Source: Clostridia bacterium (lineage in GTDB: Bacteria > Bacillota > Clostridia > UBA1381). From it: DNA of 51,347 nucleotides. This document shows, piece after piece, positions 31,452 through 40,469 of the stretch. The DNA is taken from positions 1 to 51,347 of the forward strand of contig JAGBHE010000012.1 in the NCBI GenBank assembly GCA_017935675.1, read 5' to 3'. The notes beneath the pieces are model-generated. The model worked only from the letters and a program-made list of their open reading frames with translations, made no database searches and was not told the DNA's origin. The position numbers were made by a program, and so were the translations under genes. Positions within the stretch are counted from its first letter, which is position 1. Every line of letters starts with the position of its first letter.

Positions 31452-33844
31452 AGCGGAACAAGTGATTGCATGTCATTGAACATCATTATTTTCATTTTGC
31501 AGGTTGAATCAACATTATCGGCCAACTGCATTTCCTGCTTAATTGTTCCCACTGTATTGGCACTGACTGTTTCATCGGTCGGATTTACCTGAATGAGTCT
31601 TCCTTCCGAATCATAAACCGCAGTTATCATTACAAAATCTATTGATGTGCTTCCGTTATTCTTATAAGACATCTGTACTTTTACATTTGCACCGGGGATA
31701 AGCTCCTCTGCTGCTGCAGGTGTACCGTCGGATACCTTAACATATTCGCTTCCGTTGGAATTTACAATCAAAACATCGCTGTTTCCGAAGCCGTCCGATA
31801 CCGTAACAATTACCTGACCGTTTGCTCCCGCAAATACATCCTTGACCTCATATGTATTTTTTGCTTCTCCGCCGGCAGGTACAACCTCCGTAAATACAGT
31901 GCTGCTGCCTAAAGTCTTGCTGTCAGTTACATAAATAGAACCGTTCTTGGTTCCGAAAACATATCTTGAACCGTTATCATCAAATGAAGTGAAATAAGCT
32001 CCGCTGACATTAGGCGTTGACGCACCGGTTCCGTCTGTATTTATTAAAAGTGCATGCGTCTTATCGGATCTTACCCCGACAAACTGATTGGTCTGACTGT
32101 TCCATTTTACATCAACAAGCCCTGCTGCCGTTGCGCTGCCGCCGGCAGGCGCTGCTTTGGTGGTGTAATTATCCGCATCATATATAATCGCCTGACCATA
32201 TCCTGCTGACATAAGCATATATTTTTGATCATCACTTACAGCAAGCTGCAGAAAATAAACCTTATTTGTATCCGAATATACTACCCTTTCGTAATCAGCT
32301 TCTTTAGCGGATAAATTGCTTATTTTATGAAATTCCCTCTGGCTGTCTGAATACATTGAGTACAAATAATCTCCCGAAACTACAATATCACCGTTGCGGC
32401 CGAACACTGACGGTTTTTCGGAATATGTCCAGCTTTCACCGTTAGTTGAAAACCATCCTGTTCCGTCCATGGACCCTGTGTCGTCCTTATACGAAGTTGA
32501 TATTACAAATGCGCCCTTTTTTACCTGATTTTCATTTTCGGTAACAGTAACAGCCTTGCTCCACCATACAGCGGCATTTCTTGAGCCTTCATTAAATTTT
32601 ACCTTTGAATCAAGAACCTTTTTCCATTTAAGTCCGTCCTCAGAGAGATATACTCTTCCCTTTATCTCATCGCCTGTTGTATTTCCGTATACAACATATT
32701 TGTTCAGCTCCGGGCTGTATGCGCCGCCAAGCAAATTCGTACCCTCAAAATAATTACCTGATGTGAGCACTACAGGCTTTGACAGCTTTTTGCTTTCATT
32801 GACATCTGTATAGGACAGCTTGCCGCCGGACATTTCAGCAAGATATAATTTTGATGCTGTTGCAACAAGCAATTCGCCGGATTGGGTTTCTGTTATGCTG
32901 CGAACCTCATCGCTCATGGCATTCCCGACTGCCGAAGCAGCTGTCCATACCGTATCGGCGTTCAAGCCCTTTGACGCATCTGCAAAGCAGAGCTCACCCA
33001 GAGAGCCTCCGGCTATTATAATCCCGCGCCCGGCACCGGCAGCAGTTACAAGCATTCCGTCTTCGGGCGAAGAAGATGATACGGCACCTTCACGGTTGAT
33101 TGACCTTATTCCGGCTGTTCCGTTGACCGTCAGCATGACATCCGAAACAGGCTCATATACCATTTCATACGGCGTATTCTTGTGGTCATAATATGTTTTT
33201 TTAATGTTTGCAAAAGATCCGGAACCGTCGCCCTCACCGTCAAATATCCATTTTGTCCATGTATTGATTGCAATGAATTTCCTGCCTTCTCCGGGGAATA
33301 TTCCGACAGCATGTGAATATACGTCCTGAGCATCAAACAGATAATGCTGAGCTGTTGTATCGATTTGGTCGGGACGGATAACCTTTGCCGCCCTGCCTCC
33401 GGACACAAAGAGAACCCTTCCGTCCGTTTCGATTTCGGCATTGCTTCTTTCAAGCCCGTTTTTGCGCGTCCATTCGATTCCGTCGGGAGAAACATAAAGC
33501 GCAGTTCCGGCAACTGTGGCAAAAACACCCGCGTCCTCCCACCATACAAGAATCTGACGTGTTTTTTCCGATGTGTAATTCTTTGCAGGGTCACTGAAGG
33601 TTTTTACCTTTTTCCAGCTTATTCCGTCCTCGGAACGGTATATCTGAAGCTGAGTGCCCGTACCCTGTGAAAAGCTCTTGGCTGCGGCAAGATATACTCC
33701 GCCGCCCGGATTATATGCGGTATCAATAAATTCATAGCCTGAATCAAGCGTTATCCCGGCAGCCGAGACCCCGGCAGGCATGGCGCTTACCGCCAGTGAC
33801 ATCACCATTGCCAAAGCAAGAATAAAAGATTGAATTTTTTTCAT
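31424..33844 (-). CDS. secreted propeller-like protein
   Basis: An 806-residue protein with a signal peptide (about 1-28) and no SLH repeats. Residues 32-345 form a propeller-like module with Asp-box-like motifs such as SEDGISW and SPDGIEW, nearly identical to the first module of the 1749-residue SLH protein. Residues 360-690 look like a second, different propeller (LSEDGLKW, STNGESW). The last 110 residues form a beta domain ending KIMMFNDMQSLVPL, which resembles a C-terminal module frequent in clostridial secreted proteins, so the short product may be complete in itself. AAAGGAG lies 13-14 nt before the ATG. It is the first gene after the permeases. The stop lies one codon after a slippery T7 that leads into the beta-helix frame. 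Confidence 0.88.
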   Translation of the reverse strand: MKKIQSFILALAMVMSLAVSAMPAGVSAAGITLDSGYEFIDTAYNPGGGVYLAAAKSFSQGTGTQLQIYRSEDGISWKKVKTFSDPAKNYTSEKTRQILVWWEDAGVFATVAGTALYVSPDGIEWTRKNGLERSNAEIETDGRVLFVSGGRAAKVIRPDQIDTTAQHYLFDAQDVYSHAVGIFPGEGRKFIAINTWTKWIFDGEGDGSGSFANIKKTYYDHKNTPYEMVYEPVSDVMLTVNGTAGIRSINREGAVSSSSPEDGMLVTAAGAGRGIIIAGGSLGELCFADASKGLNADTVWTAASAVGNAMSDEVRSITETQSGELLVATASKLYLAEMSGGKLSYTDVNESKKLSKPVVLTSGNYFEGTNLLGGAYSPELNKYVVYGNTTGDEIKGRVYLSEDGLKWKKVLDSKVKFNEGSRNAAVWWSKAVTVTENENQVKKGAFVISTSYKDDTGSMDGTGWFSTNGESWTYSEKPSVFGRNGDIVVSGDYLYSMYSDSQREFHKISNLSAKEADYERVVYSDTNKVYFLQLAVSDDQKYMLMSAGYGQAIIYDADNYTTKAAPAGGSATAAGLVDVKWNSQTNQFVGVRSDKTHALLINTDGTGASTPNVSGAYFTSFDDNGSRYVFGTKNGSIYVTDSKTLGSSTVFTEVVPAGGEAKNTYEVKDVFAGANGQVIVTVSDGFGNSDVLIVNSNGSEYVKVSDGTPAAAEELIPGANVKVQMSYKNNGSTSIDFVMITAVYDSEGRLIQVNPTDETVSANTVGTIKQEMQLADNVDSTCKMKIMMFNDMQSLVPLCAATGFFQ
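32988..33740 (-). repeat. copy B of a 0.75-kb direct repeat
   Basis: This part of the secreted propeller gene matches 25757-26510 in the same orientation, about 7.2 kb away. Differences are mostly single substitutions plus a 3-bp indel, so both copies stay in frame. Confidence 0.85.
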
Positions 33845-33931
33845 TGTTTTTTTGCATCTCCTTTAAAATTTTACTTTTATCAAACCGCGCAGATGTCGGA
33901 GCTGTTTTGTCATATCACGCGGCAAAATAAC

Positions 33932-34822
33932 TTATCCTTTGACTGCACCGACGGTCAGACCCTTTGCAAAGTATTTCTGAAAGAACGGAAAAACTACAAG
34001 CATCGGTCCTGCCGCGACAATGCACATTGCAAAACGTATTGTTTCCGACGGAATATTTGACGTGTCCATCGAAACACCGGCTATCGGTGAGCTTTCTGCC
34101 ATATCCTTAACAAACTGTACCTCTCTGAGTATTTTCTGCAAAAGATACTGCAGTGAATAAAGACTGCTGTCACGGACATATATAAGCGCCGTGTTCCAGT
34201 CGTTCCACCTTGAAAGCAGAGTTAAAAGTGAAATTGTTGCAATAACCGGCTTTGAAAGCGGAAGAACAATCCTGAAAAATATTTTAAGCTCGCTTGCACC
34301 GTCTATCTTTGCAGATTCAACAAGAGATGACGGCAGCCCCTGGAAAAATGTTCTGATAACTATTATATGAAAGGCGTTTGCCAAATACGGAAATATGTAA
34401 ACCCATATTGTATCTCCGAGATGCAGATACTTCGTTATCAGGATATAGGTAGGTATCAGACCGCCGGAAAAAAGCATGGTGAAAAATATGAAAAACGTTA
34501 CCGGCTTTTTATACTTATAATTCGGTCTTGAAAGCGGATATGCCATCAGCATCATCACTATCATACTAAGGAGCGTTGCCGCAAGTGAATAAAAAATTGT
34601 TACCTTATATGAGTTCAGAAGCTGACCGGGACTTTTGAACACATATTCATAGGCTTCGCCCGAAAACACGGAGGGCAGAAGACGGTAGCCTTCGGCAAGC
34701 AACGCATCCTCCTGTGTGAAGGAGGCTGAAATTATGAGCACAAACGGTATCAGAAAGCTCAGCGAAAAAATTATAAAGAATAAATGCACCAAGGCATGAC
34801 CCATAGAAAACTTTTTCTTCAT
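33932..34822 (-). CDS. carbohydrate ABC transporter permease, LplC/YtcP type
   Basis: A 296-residue inner-membrane permease with six hydrophobic segments and the EAA-type coupling loop ESAKIDGASELKIFFRIVLPLSKP (about residues 192-215) that contacts the ATPase. The end FFQKYFAKGLTVGAVKG is the signature tail of the MalG-like YtcP/LplC group. ATG 34822 follows AAGGAGG by 8 nt. It lies 16 bp after the LplB-type gene, with which it should form the heterodimeric channel. These transporters import complex oligosaccharides (rhamnogalacturonan-derived ones in Bacillus subtilis). Confidence 0.93.
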   Translation of the reverse strand: MKKKFSMGHALVHLFFIIFSLSFLIPFVLIISASFTQEDALLAEGYRLLPSVFSGEAYEYVFKSPGQLLNSYKVTIFYSLAATLLSMIVMMLMAYPLSRPNYKYKKPVTFFIFFTMLFSGGLIPTYILITKYLHLGDTIWVYIFPYLANAFHIIVIRTFFQGLPSSLVESAKIDGASELKIFFRIVLPLSKPVIATISLLTLLSRWNDWNTALIYVRDSSLYSLQYLLQKILREVQFVKDMAESSPIAGVSMDTSNIPSETIRFAMCIVAAGPMLVVFPFFQKYFAKGLTVGAVKG

Positions 34823-34838
34823 TTCTTTTTCCTCCTTA

Positions 34839-35795
34839 TCAGAATAATGCCGCGTCGGGGTCAATCCGGCGGACAATGAGATTTGTTGAAACAACCATTA
34901 CAAGACCTACAACAGACTGGAATAATCCAACGGCTGCGGTTATGCCAACATCATCTCCCTGTCTCAGACCGCGGTATACATATGTATCAATTATGTCCGT
35001 TGTGGGATACAAAAGACCGATATCTCTCGGAATCGTATAGAAAAGACCGAAGTCTCCTTTTATAACATTTCCGACATGAAGTATTGTGAGCGTTACCATA
35101 AGCGGTATAAGAGAAGGTATGCTTATATGCAGTATCTGCTTTATTCTGCCCGCGCCGTCAAGAGTTGCCGCTTCAAAAAGCTGTTCGTCTATGCCCATGA
35201 GCGCCGCATAATACATTATACAGTTAAGACCAACCGTTTTCCAGACATTTACCACCGGCAGTATGAACACCCAATATTTCGGCTCGGAATACCATTGCTT
35301 CCCCTCTGCTCCGAATTTTGCAAGAATCTGATTTATTATTCCGAGATTCGGCTCAAGAAGAATATACGTTATGTACCCGACAATAACCCACGAAAGAAAG
35401 TGAGGAAGTATCATTGTTGTCTGATAAAACTTTAAAGCCGCTCTGCTCTTTATCTCGTAAAGAAGTATTGCCACAAAAACAGCGCATATTATTCCGAGAA
35501 TTATGAACAAAAGTCCGTAGCCTACAGTATTTCTGAACAGCTTCCATGCGTCCTGGGAGGTGAAAAAGAATTTGAAATTCTGAAATCCTATCCACTTGCT
35601 TCCAAACACTCCGAGGTTGTTCCGATAGTCCTTAAATGCTATGATTACCCCAACCATAGGCATATAGCAAAAAATCAGGAAGAATAAAACACCCGGGATA
35701 AGCAAAACAGAAAGCTCGGCGTTTGCTCTGAATTCCTGCCAGCTCGTTTTTTTTGCTGCCGTTCCCGCTCCGGCACCTGCTGATAGCTTTTTCAT
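34839..35795 (-). CDS. carbohydrate ABC transporter permease, LplB type
   Basis: A 318-residue permease with six hydrophobic segments. N-terminal LLIPGVLFFLIFCYMPM and GVIIAFKDY are typical of the LplB/YteP group, and EAATLDGAGRIKQI (about residues 217-230) is the coupling loop. ATG 35795 has AAAGGTG 8 nt upstream; a GTG six bases earlier is less likely. It is the first gene of the large leftward block, behind a good promoter, and pairs with the LplC-type permease. Confidence 0.93.
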   Translation of the reverse strand: MKKLSAGAGAGTAAKKTSWQEFRANAELSVLLIPGVLFFLIFCYMPMVGVIIAFKDYRNNLGVFGSKWIGFQNFKFFFTSQDAWKLFRNTVGYGLLFIILGIICAVFVAILLYEIKSRAALKFYQTTMILPHFLSWVIVGYITYILLEPNLGIINQILAKFGAEGKQWYSEPKYWVFILPVVNVWKTVGLNCIMYYAALMGIDEQLFEAATLDGAGRIKQILHISIPSLIPLMVTLTILHVGNVIKGDFGLFYTIPRDIGLLYPTTDIIDTYVYRGLRQGDDVGITAAVGLFQSVVGLVMVVSTNLIVRRIDPDAALF

Positions 35796-35885
35796 TGCCA
35801 CATCACCTTTCAGTCATATTATTCAGATTTGATTTAAAACAGTATGTGAAAAACGTCTGATAATTTTCACCTTTTTTATATTTAT

Positions 35886-35914
35886 ATTATAACATGTCAC
35901 AACTTGTTAAACAA
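35886..35914 (-). promoter_or_regulatory. promoter of the large carbohydrate operon
   Basis: On the minus strand TTGTTT (35909-35914) and a perfect TATAAT (35886-35891) are 17 bp apart, about 90 bp before the LplB-type start. The spacer and upstream bases hold short imperfect dyads of the ACAA/TTGT type, possible operator elements for YesN, which cannot be confirmed by eye. Confidence 0.65.
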
Positions 35915-35976
35915 CTGTAACATTTAGAGAAAAGTGAACTATCTTTACCTCTTTGTAAAAATAATATACTTTTACG

Positions 35977-36018
35977 GAAAAAAAGAGTGCAGGCTGTATT
36001 ACCATAACCTACACTCTT
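35977..36018 (-). terminator. terminator of the yesN-yesM transcript
   Basis: An 11-bp stem with one wobble (35983-35993 with 36008-36018) is followed on the minus strand by a run of T residues. It lies 12 bp after the histidine kinase stop codon and separates this pair from the carbohydrate operon. Confidence 0.85.
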
Positions 36019-36030
36019 CATTTTGAGCCG

Positions 36031-37809
36031 TTATTCAATAACAAGCTTGGGGAAGGTCATTCCCACACAGGTGCCTTTTCCCTTTTCGGAGGTAACGTAA
36101 AGGCCGTATTCATCTCCGTATATTATTCTTATACGCCTGCTGACATTGTAAAGACCTATATGCTTATCGTTGATGTAATCCCTTGCATGAAGCCTGTCAT
36201 TTATCTGCTCTGTCTGCCAAGGCTCCATACCCACTCCGTTATCCTCTATCTCAAACAAAATATACTCGTCAAATAATTTTCCCCTTATGGTGAGAAGCCC
36301 GTCTCTGCCCTTGGGCTTAAGCCCGTGATACACGGCATTTTCAATTACCGGCTGAAGGCATATTTTCACAACCGAATATTTACCCATACCGCTTTCAATA
36401 TCCCAGTCCACATCAAACATATCTCCGTATCTGAGCTCTAAGATATCAATATAATTGTTTGTGTATTCAATTTCCTTATCGATACTGACGAGATAATCAC
36501 TGCTGCTGACAGTATCGCGCAAAAGCCTTGCCAGGCTTGTTACAGCGCAGGACACCTCATTATCCGCTCCTCCGGCAGCATCAACCGCCATCCAGTTAAT
36601 TGTTTCAAGAGTATTATAAAGGAAATGAGGCGTTATCTGTGCCTGAAGCATTCCTATCTGGGACTGCTTCAAAAGTCCGAGACGCCTTTCAAGCTCCTCC
36701 TTCATCTCATTATTCGCACGGACATGTGACAGAATATTTGAAACTATGTATTTAAGCTCATTTTGCTGACGAACATTGGCAAAATCAAAGCTTTCCGGAT
36801 CATCTATTACCGCGATTATTTCATCAACAGGCTTGTAAACAACAACCGAAACACACAGCGCAAATATGAGACTCAGAATAAGCAATCCGAAAAGAATCAG
36901 GACTATCTGCAAAAGCATACGGCTGATTTTCCCGGCATACTCCTCCATAGGCGTGGCGTTTACATATTTAAGCCCGTATCTTCCGGAATCTATCACGGAA
37001 ACGAGAAATTCATCACCGGCAGAATTTTTCAGCTCTGACACTGACAAATTTTCGGAGCCGATATCGGGATACAGCTCAGATATATTTACCGAAAAATCAC
37101 TGTCTGTTCCGGACATAAGCACCTTGCCGTCATTATCCGTCAGATAAATGGTGGGCAAGGAGTCAAGGCTTGTTGATGAAACGCTTTTATACAGCTGTGA
37201 GCTGTTTATATTAAATACTATTGCGCCTTTTTTCTCCTTGTCTATTATGACAGGCTTTATGACGGTAATCAGGTACGGATAATTATTATTCTTTACCCTG
37301 GCAAGGACTCTGCCGTACTGATTATCTGTTTTTTTATAATCTTCAAGCCATCCCTTATCCCTGAATTCAGCAGCGCTGCTCCATCGCCCTGCATTATAAA
37401 TCCGGCTGTTATACTCCGAATAAACATATACAGAATCAATATATCCATATATAAGCGGTATGCCCTTTAACAAATCATCAACCTCAAAATAAGAGCCTGC
37501 TTCTTTCTCCGAAAACCAATCATTTACCATAAACATCTGAACTGCGTCGGTATTTGCTATGTATGTGCAAAGCATATCACATTCATTAAGTATTGTGTCG
37601 GTAATATCCCTTACCTCATAAATCAAAAACTCATTTTCCAGAATCATCTGATCCCACGCGCTTTTTTTTACGTTGCCGTAATAAAATCCGCTTACGATGA
37701 GAAACGGCAGCAGCGTCAGTATTATTTCAAGCACAAAGCACTTTACAAATATGCTGTGCGCCTTGTAGTTCCTGATATTGCGGAAAATATTTTCTTTAAA
37801 ATTCATCAT
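36031..37809 (-). CDS. yesM: YesM-type sensor histidine kinase
   Basis: A 592-residue membrane sensor. Transmembrane helix 1 (about 23-45) and helix 2 (about 300-325) enclose a large extracytoplasmic dCache-like sensing domain. After it come a HAMP-like segment, the His_kinase motif TPHFLYNTLETINWM with phosphoacceptor His395, and an HATPase domain with VIENAVYHGLKPKG, DNGVGM and GLYNVSRRI. ATG 37809 overlaps the yesN gene by 14 nt, so the two are translationally coupled; a second ATG lies one codon in. YesM/YesN pairs next to LplB/LplC transporters usually sense carbohydrate outside the cell and switch on the transporter operon, here the block from 35795 down. Confidence 0.92.
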   Translation of the reverse strand: MMNFKENIFRNIRNYKAHSIFVKCFVLEIILTLLPFLIVSGFYYGNVKKSAWDQMILENEFLIYEVRDITDTILNECDMLCTYIANTDAVQMFMVNDWFSEKEAGSYFEVDDLLKGIPLIYGYIDSVYVYSEYNSRIYNAGRWSSAAEFRDKGWLEDYKKTDNQYGRVLARVKNNNYPYLITVIKPVIIDKEKKGAIVFNINSSQLYKSVSSTSLDSLPTIYLTDNDGKVLMSGTDSDFSVNISELYPDIGSENLSVSELKNSAGDEFLVSVIDSGRYGLKYVNATPMEEYAGKISRMLLQIVLILFGLLILSLIFALCVSVVVYKPVDEIIAVIDDPESFDFANVRQQNELKYIVSNILSHVRANNEMKEELERRLGLLKQSQIGMLQAQITPHFLYNTLETINWMAVDAAGGADNEVSCAVTSLARLLRDTVSSSDYLVSIDKEIEYTNNYIDILELRYGDMFDVDWDIESGMGKYSVVKICLQPVIENAVYHGLKPKGRDGLLTIRGKLFDEYILFEIEDNGVGMEPWQTEQINDRLHARDYINDKHIGLYNVSRRIRIIYGDEYGLYVTSEKGKGTCVGMTFPKLVIE

Positions 37810-38833
37810 TTATACTCCCGTTTATTCTGCCGTACTCCTTCGGCGTACATTTATAATATTCTTTAAAAATTCTTGAGAAATATCCTGAATTGTTATATCC
37901 GCACGCGCGGCTGACCTCAGAAACACGAACATTCTCAAGCAGCAGCTTTGCCGCATGCTTCATACGCCGGTTCAGCAAATAGTCGCTGAAGGTCTGTCCT
38001 GTTGTCTTTCTGAAAAATCTGCTGAAATAAGCAGGATTAAGATAAACAAAATCCGCTACATCCTGCAATGAAATATCCTTTGAAAAGTTTCGGTCAATAT
38101 AATCCTTTGTCTTTTTAAGAATTAAATTCTCAGAATCATCCTCAGGCTTCAAAAGCCTGAATATTCCGCTCAGAAGATCAACGCAGTAACGCTCCGCAGC
38201 ATCTCTGTCCTCAAGCTCAAGAATTCCCTCATAATCAAGACCGCAGGCTTTTAAATCAATTTTCATATTGACATAGACCTTATCAAAAATAATATCAAAA
38301 AAATCATAAAGATATTTTGACATTCTCGGCAGCTCCAAAGCCCTTGACGTATCCAGCACCTCGCCGAGAAGCACTAAGGCATCTGAGCTTTTTTTCTGAA
38401 CAAGCATTGAAAACATGTTTTTTGTATGGTCAATAAATCCATCAAGATACCTGTCCTCACGCTCCAGCTGACCTGCCGCCTCATTAAGGGTTTTTCGCAG
38501 CTCTCCGAAATCGGTTGGCTTTAACAAATATGCCTTTACACCATATTCTATTGCAGTCCGTGCGTAATCAAATTCCTGGAAACCGCTCAGCATGATCATC
38601 TTTATGTATGGCTTATTCTCATACACATATTTTGCAAGCTCAAGACCGGACACACGCATCATACGAATGTCGGAAATTATTATCTCAACATCCTTGCTTT
38701 TAAGATACTCTATCGCTTCATCACCGTCACGCAGACTGCATTCTACCGTAAACCCGTCAATATTGCGTTCTATATAATTGCTTATGCCGCTGCATATCCG
38801 CAGCTCATCATCCACAACCATAACCCTTATCAT
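37796..38833 (-). CDS. yesN: YesN-type response regulator, AraC output domain
   Basis: A 345-residue regulator. The receiver domain (1-120) has acidic pocket Asp8/Asp9, phosphoacceptor Asp55 in IIISDIRM, Ser83 and Lys105 in LLKP. A helical linker follows, then an AraC-type double helix-turn-helix (about 240-340) with LQDVADFVYLNPAYFSRFFRK and the hallmark VSRACGYNNSGYFSRIFKEYYKCTPKEY. GGGAGG lies 11 nt before the ATG. It is transcribed together with yesM from a consensus promoter and is the likely activator of the carbohydrate operon. Confidence 0.93.
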   Translation of the reverse strand: MIRVMVVDDELRICSGISNYIERNIDGFTVECSLRDGDEAIEYLKSKDVEIIISDIRMMRVSGLELAKYVYENKPYIKMIMLSGFQEFDYARTAIEYGVKAYLLKPTDFGELRKTLNEAAGQLEREDRYLDGFIDHTKNMFSMLVQKKSSDALVLLGEVLDTSRALELPRMSKYLYDFFDIIFDKVYVNMKIDLKACGLDYEGILELEDRDAAERYCVDLLSGIFRLLKPEDDSENLILKKTKDYIDRNFSKDISLQDVADFVYLNPAYFSRFFRKTTGQTFSDYLLNRRMKHAAKLLLENVRVSEVSRACGYNNSGYFSRIFKEYYKCTPKEYGRINGSINDEF

Positions 38834-38887
38834 GCTTAAGACTGCCTCCCTTTATGAATTTTCCTGCAAAGAAGTATTCCTGAAATA

Positions 38888-38916
38888 ATTATAAATCATT
38901 TTTCCGACAATTTCAA
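38888..38916 (-). promoter_or_regulatory. promoter of yesN-yesM
   Basis: On the minus strand TTGAAA (38911-38916) and a perfect TATAAT (38888-38893) are 17 bp apart, about 55 bp before the yesN start. Confidence 0.75.
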
Positions 38917-38960
38917 TAGCTTTTTTTATTTTTTTGAGAAGTTATTTTCAGTTTTCGGAT

Positions 38961-38998
38961 AAAAAAAAGGATAAAACCCCGATTATAGGATTTTATCC
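38961..38998 (-). terminator. terminator after glyQS
   Basis: GGATAAAA (38969-38976) pairs with TTTTATCC (38991-38998), and inner CC/GG pairs extend the stem. On the minus strand eight T residues follow. It ends the leftward transcript that carries glyQS. Confidence 0.85.
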
Positions 38999-39016
38999 CT
39001 GTTTTTTATGCTTGGT

Positions 39017-40411
39017 TTAAAATTTCAGCTGTTCCTCAAGGAAGGAATCAAGCTCTTCAATTTTTATGCGCTTCTGCTCCATTGTGTCACGGAATCTGAC
39101 CGTAACGGCGTTATCCTCAAGGGAATCAAAATCATAAGTAATACAGAACGGTGTTCCGATTTCGTCCTGACGGCGGTATCTCTTTCCGATTGAACCGGCA
39201 TCATCATACTCGCAGTTATATTTTTTAATAAGAGCTGCGTAAACCTCCTCTGCCTTTTCACCAAGCTTCTTTGAAAGAGGAAGCACAGCTGCCTTAACCG
39301 GTGCAAGTGCGGGATGCAGATGCATTACAACTCTTGAATCACCCTCGCCAAGGTCCTCCTCGTCATAGGCTTCCACAAGGAAAGCAAGGGCAACGCGGTC
39401 AGCTCCGAGAGACGGCTCAATAACATACGGGATATATCTCTTTGTATTATCCTGGGGATCAATATACTCCATGTTTTCGCCGGAATGCTCCTGATGCTGC
39501 TTAAGGTCAAAGTCTGTTCTGTCAGCAATTCCCCAAAGCTCGCCCCATCCGAACGGGAATACGAATTCAATATCCGTTGTGGCATTTGAATAGTGAGAAA
39601 GCTCCTCAGGCGAATGGTCGCGGAATCTTACGTTTTCCTCCTTGATTCCGAGGCTTAGCAAAAATTTCATGCAGTAATCCTTCCAATATGCAAACCATTC
39701 AAGGTCCGTTCCCGGCTCGCAGAAAAATTCAAGCTCCATCTGTTCAAATTCTCTCGTTCTGAAAGTGAAGTTACCAGGCGTAATCTCATTTCTGAAGGAT
39801 TTTCCTATCTGACCTATTCCAAAGGGAACCTTTTTTCTTGAGGTTCTCTGCACACTTTTAAAGTTTACGAATATACCCTGTGCCGTTTCGGGACGAAGAT
39901 AAACTGTTGATGTTGAATCCTCGGTAACACCCTGGAAGGTTTTAAACATGAGGTTGAACTCGCGGATATCCGTAAAATTATGCTTTCCGCATTCGGGGCA
40001 GACTATATTATGCTCATTGATGTATTCAATCATCTTTTCCTTGCTCCAGCCGTCTACTGTCAGGCTCTCTCCCTTTGAAAAAGCATAATCCTCAATAAGC
40101 TTATCCGCACGATGTCTTGCCTTGCACTCCTTACAGTCCATAAGCGGGTCGGAAAAACCGCCGACATGCCCTGAAGCAACCCATGTCTGCGGGTTCATAA
40201 GTATTGCACAGTCAAGTCCAACATTATACTTGGATTCCTGCACAAATTTTTTCCACCATGCCTTTTTCACATTGTTCTTAAACTCAACGCCGAGAGGACC
40301 GTAATCCCACGTATTTGCAAGACCTCCGTAAATTTCACTGCCCGGATAAATAAATCCGCGTCCCTTGCACAAGGCAACAATTTTGTCCATTTTTTTTTCA
40401 CTGTTTTTCAT
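39017..40411 (-). CDS. glyQS: glycyl-tRNA synthetase, alpha2 type
   Basis: Class II synthetase that charges tRNA-Gly in the cytoplasm. The 464-residue single-chain (alpha2) form shows motif 1 near residues 10-45 ([23 protein letters not shown]), a zinc-like CKECKARH...CPECGKH insertion (about 92-145), motif 2 [17 protein letters not shown], motif 3 [13 protein letters not shown] and the anticodon-binding domain ([15 protein letters not shown] to the end). ATG 40411 follows AAAGGA by 12 nt; upstream in-frame starts sit on the ribosome binding site itself. There is no T-box leader: only 58 bp separate it from mgtE. Confidence 0.97.
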   Translation of the reverse strand: MKNSEKKMDKIVALCKGRGFIYPGSEIYGGLANTWDYGPLGVEFKNNVKKAWWKKFVQESKYNVGLDCAILMNPQTWVASGHVGGFSDPLMDCKECKARHRADKLIEDYAFSKGESLTVDGWSKEKMIEYINEHNIVCPECGKHNFTDIREFNLMFKTFQGVTEDSTSTVYLRPETAQGIFVNFKSVQRTSRKKVPFGIGQIGKSFRNEITPGNFTFRTREFEQMELEFFCEPGTDLEWFAYWKDYCMKFLLSLGIKEENVRFRDHSPEELSHYSNATTDIEFVFPFGWGELWGIADRTDFDLKQHQEHSGENMEYIDPQDNTKRYIPYVIEPSLGADRVALAFLVEAYDEEDLGEGDSRVVMHLHPALAPVKAAVLPLSKKLGEKAEEVYAALIKKYNCEYDDAGSIGKRYRRQDEIGTPFCITYDFDSLEDNAVTVRFRDTMEQKRIKIEELDSFLEEQLKF

Positions 40412-40469
40412 TTTATGCAGCATTCCTTTCAATTTTTCTGTTGCGGAGCATTTACCGCAAAATATTATC

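Noticed and set aside
33887..33898. The 12-mer CGCGCAGATGTC occurs both near 33887 and near 50834.
   Set aside because: Several shared 12-mers are expected by chance in 51 kb, and the surrounding sequence is unrelated.
39017..40411. A T-box was expected upstream of glyQS and trpS.
   Set aside because: Only 58 and 81 bp precede them, and the conserved T-box bulge is not seen, so none is called.
40445..40465. A TTGCGG/CCGCAA hairpin between mgtE and glyQS as a terminator.
   Set aside because: No T tract follows on the minus strand, and the two genes are close enough to be co-transcribed.
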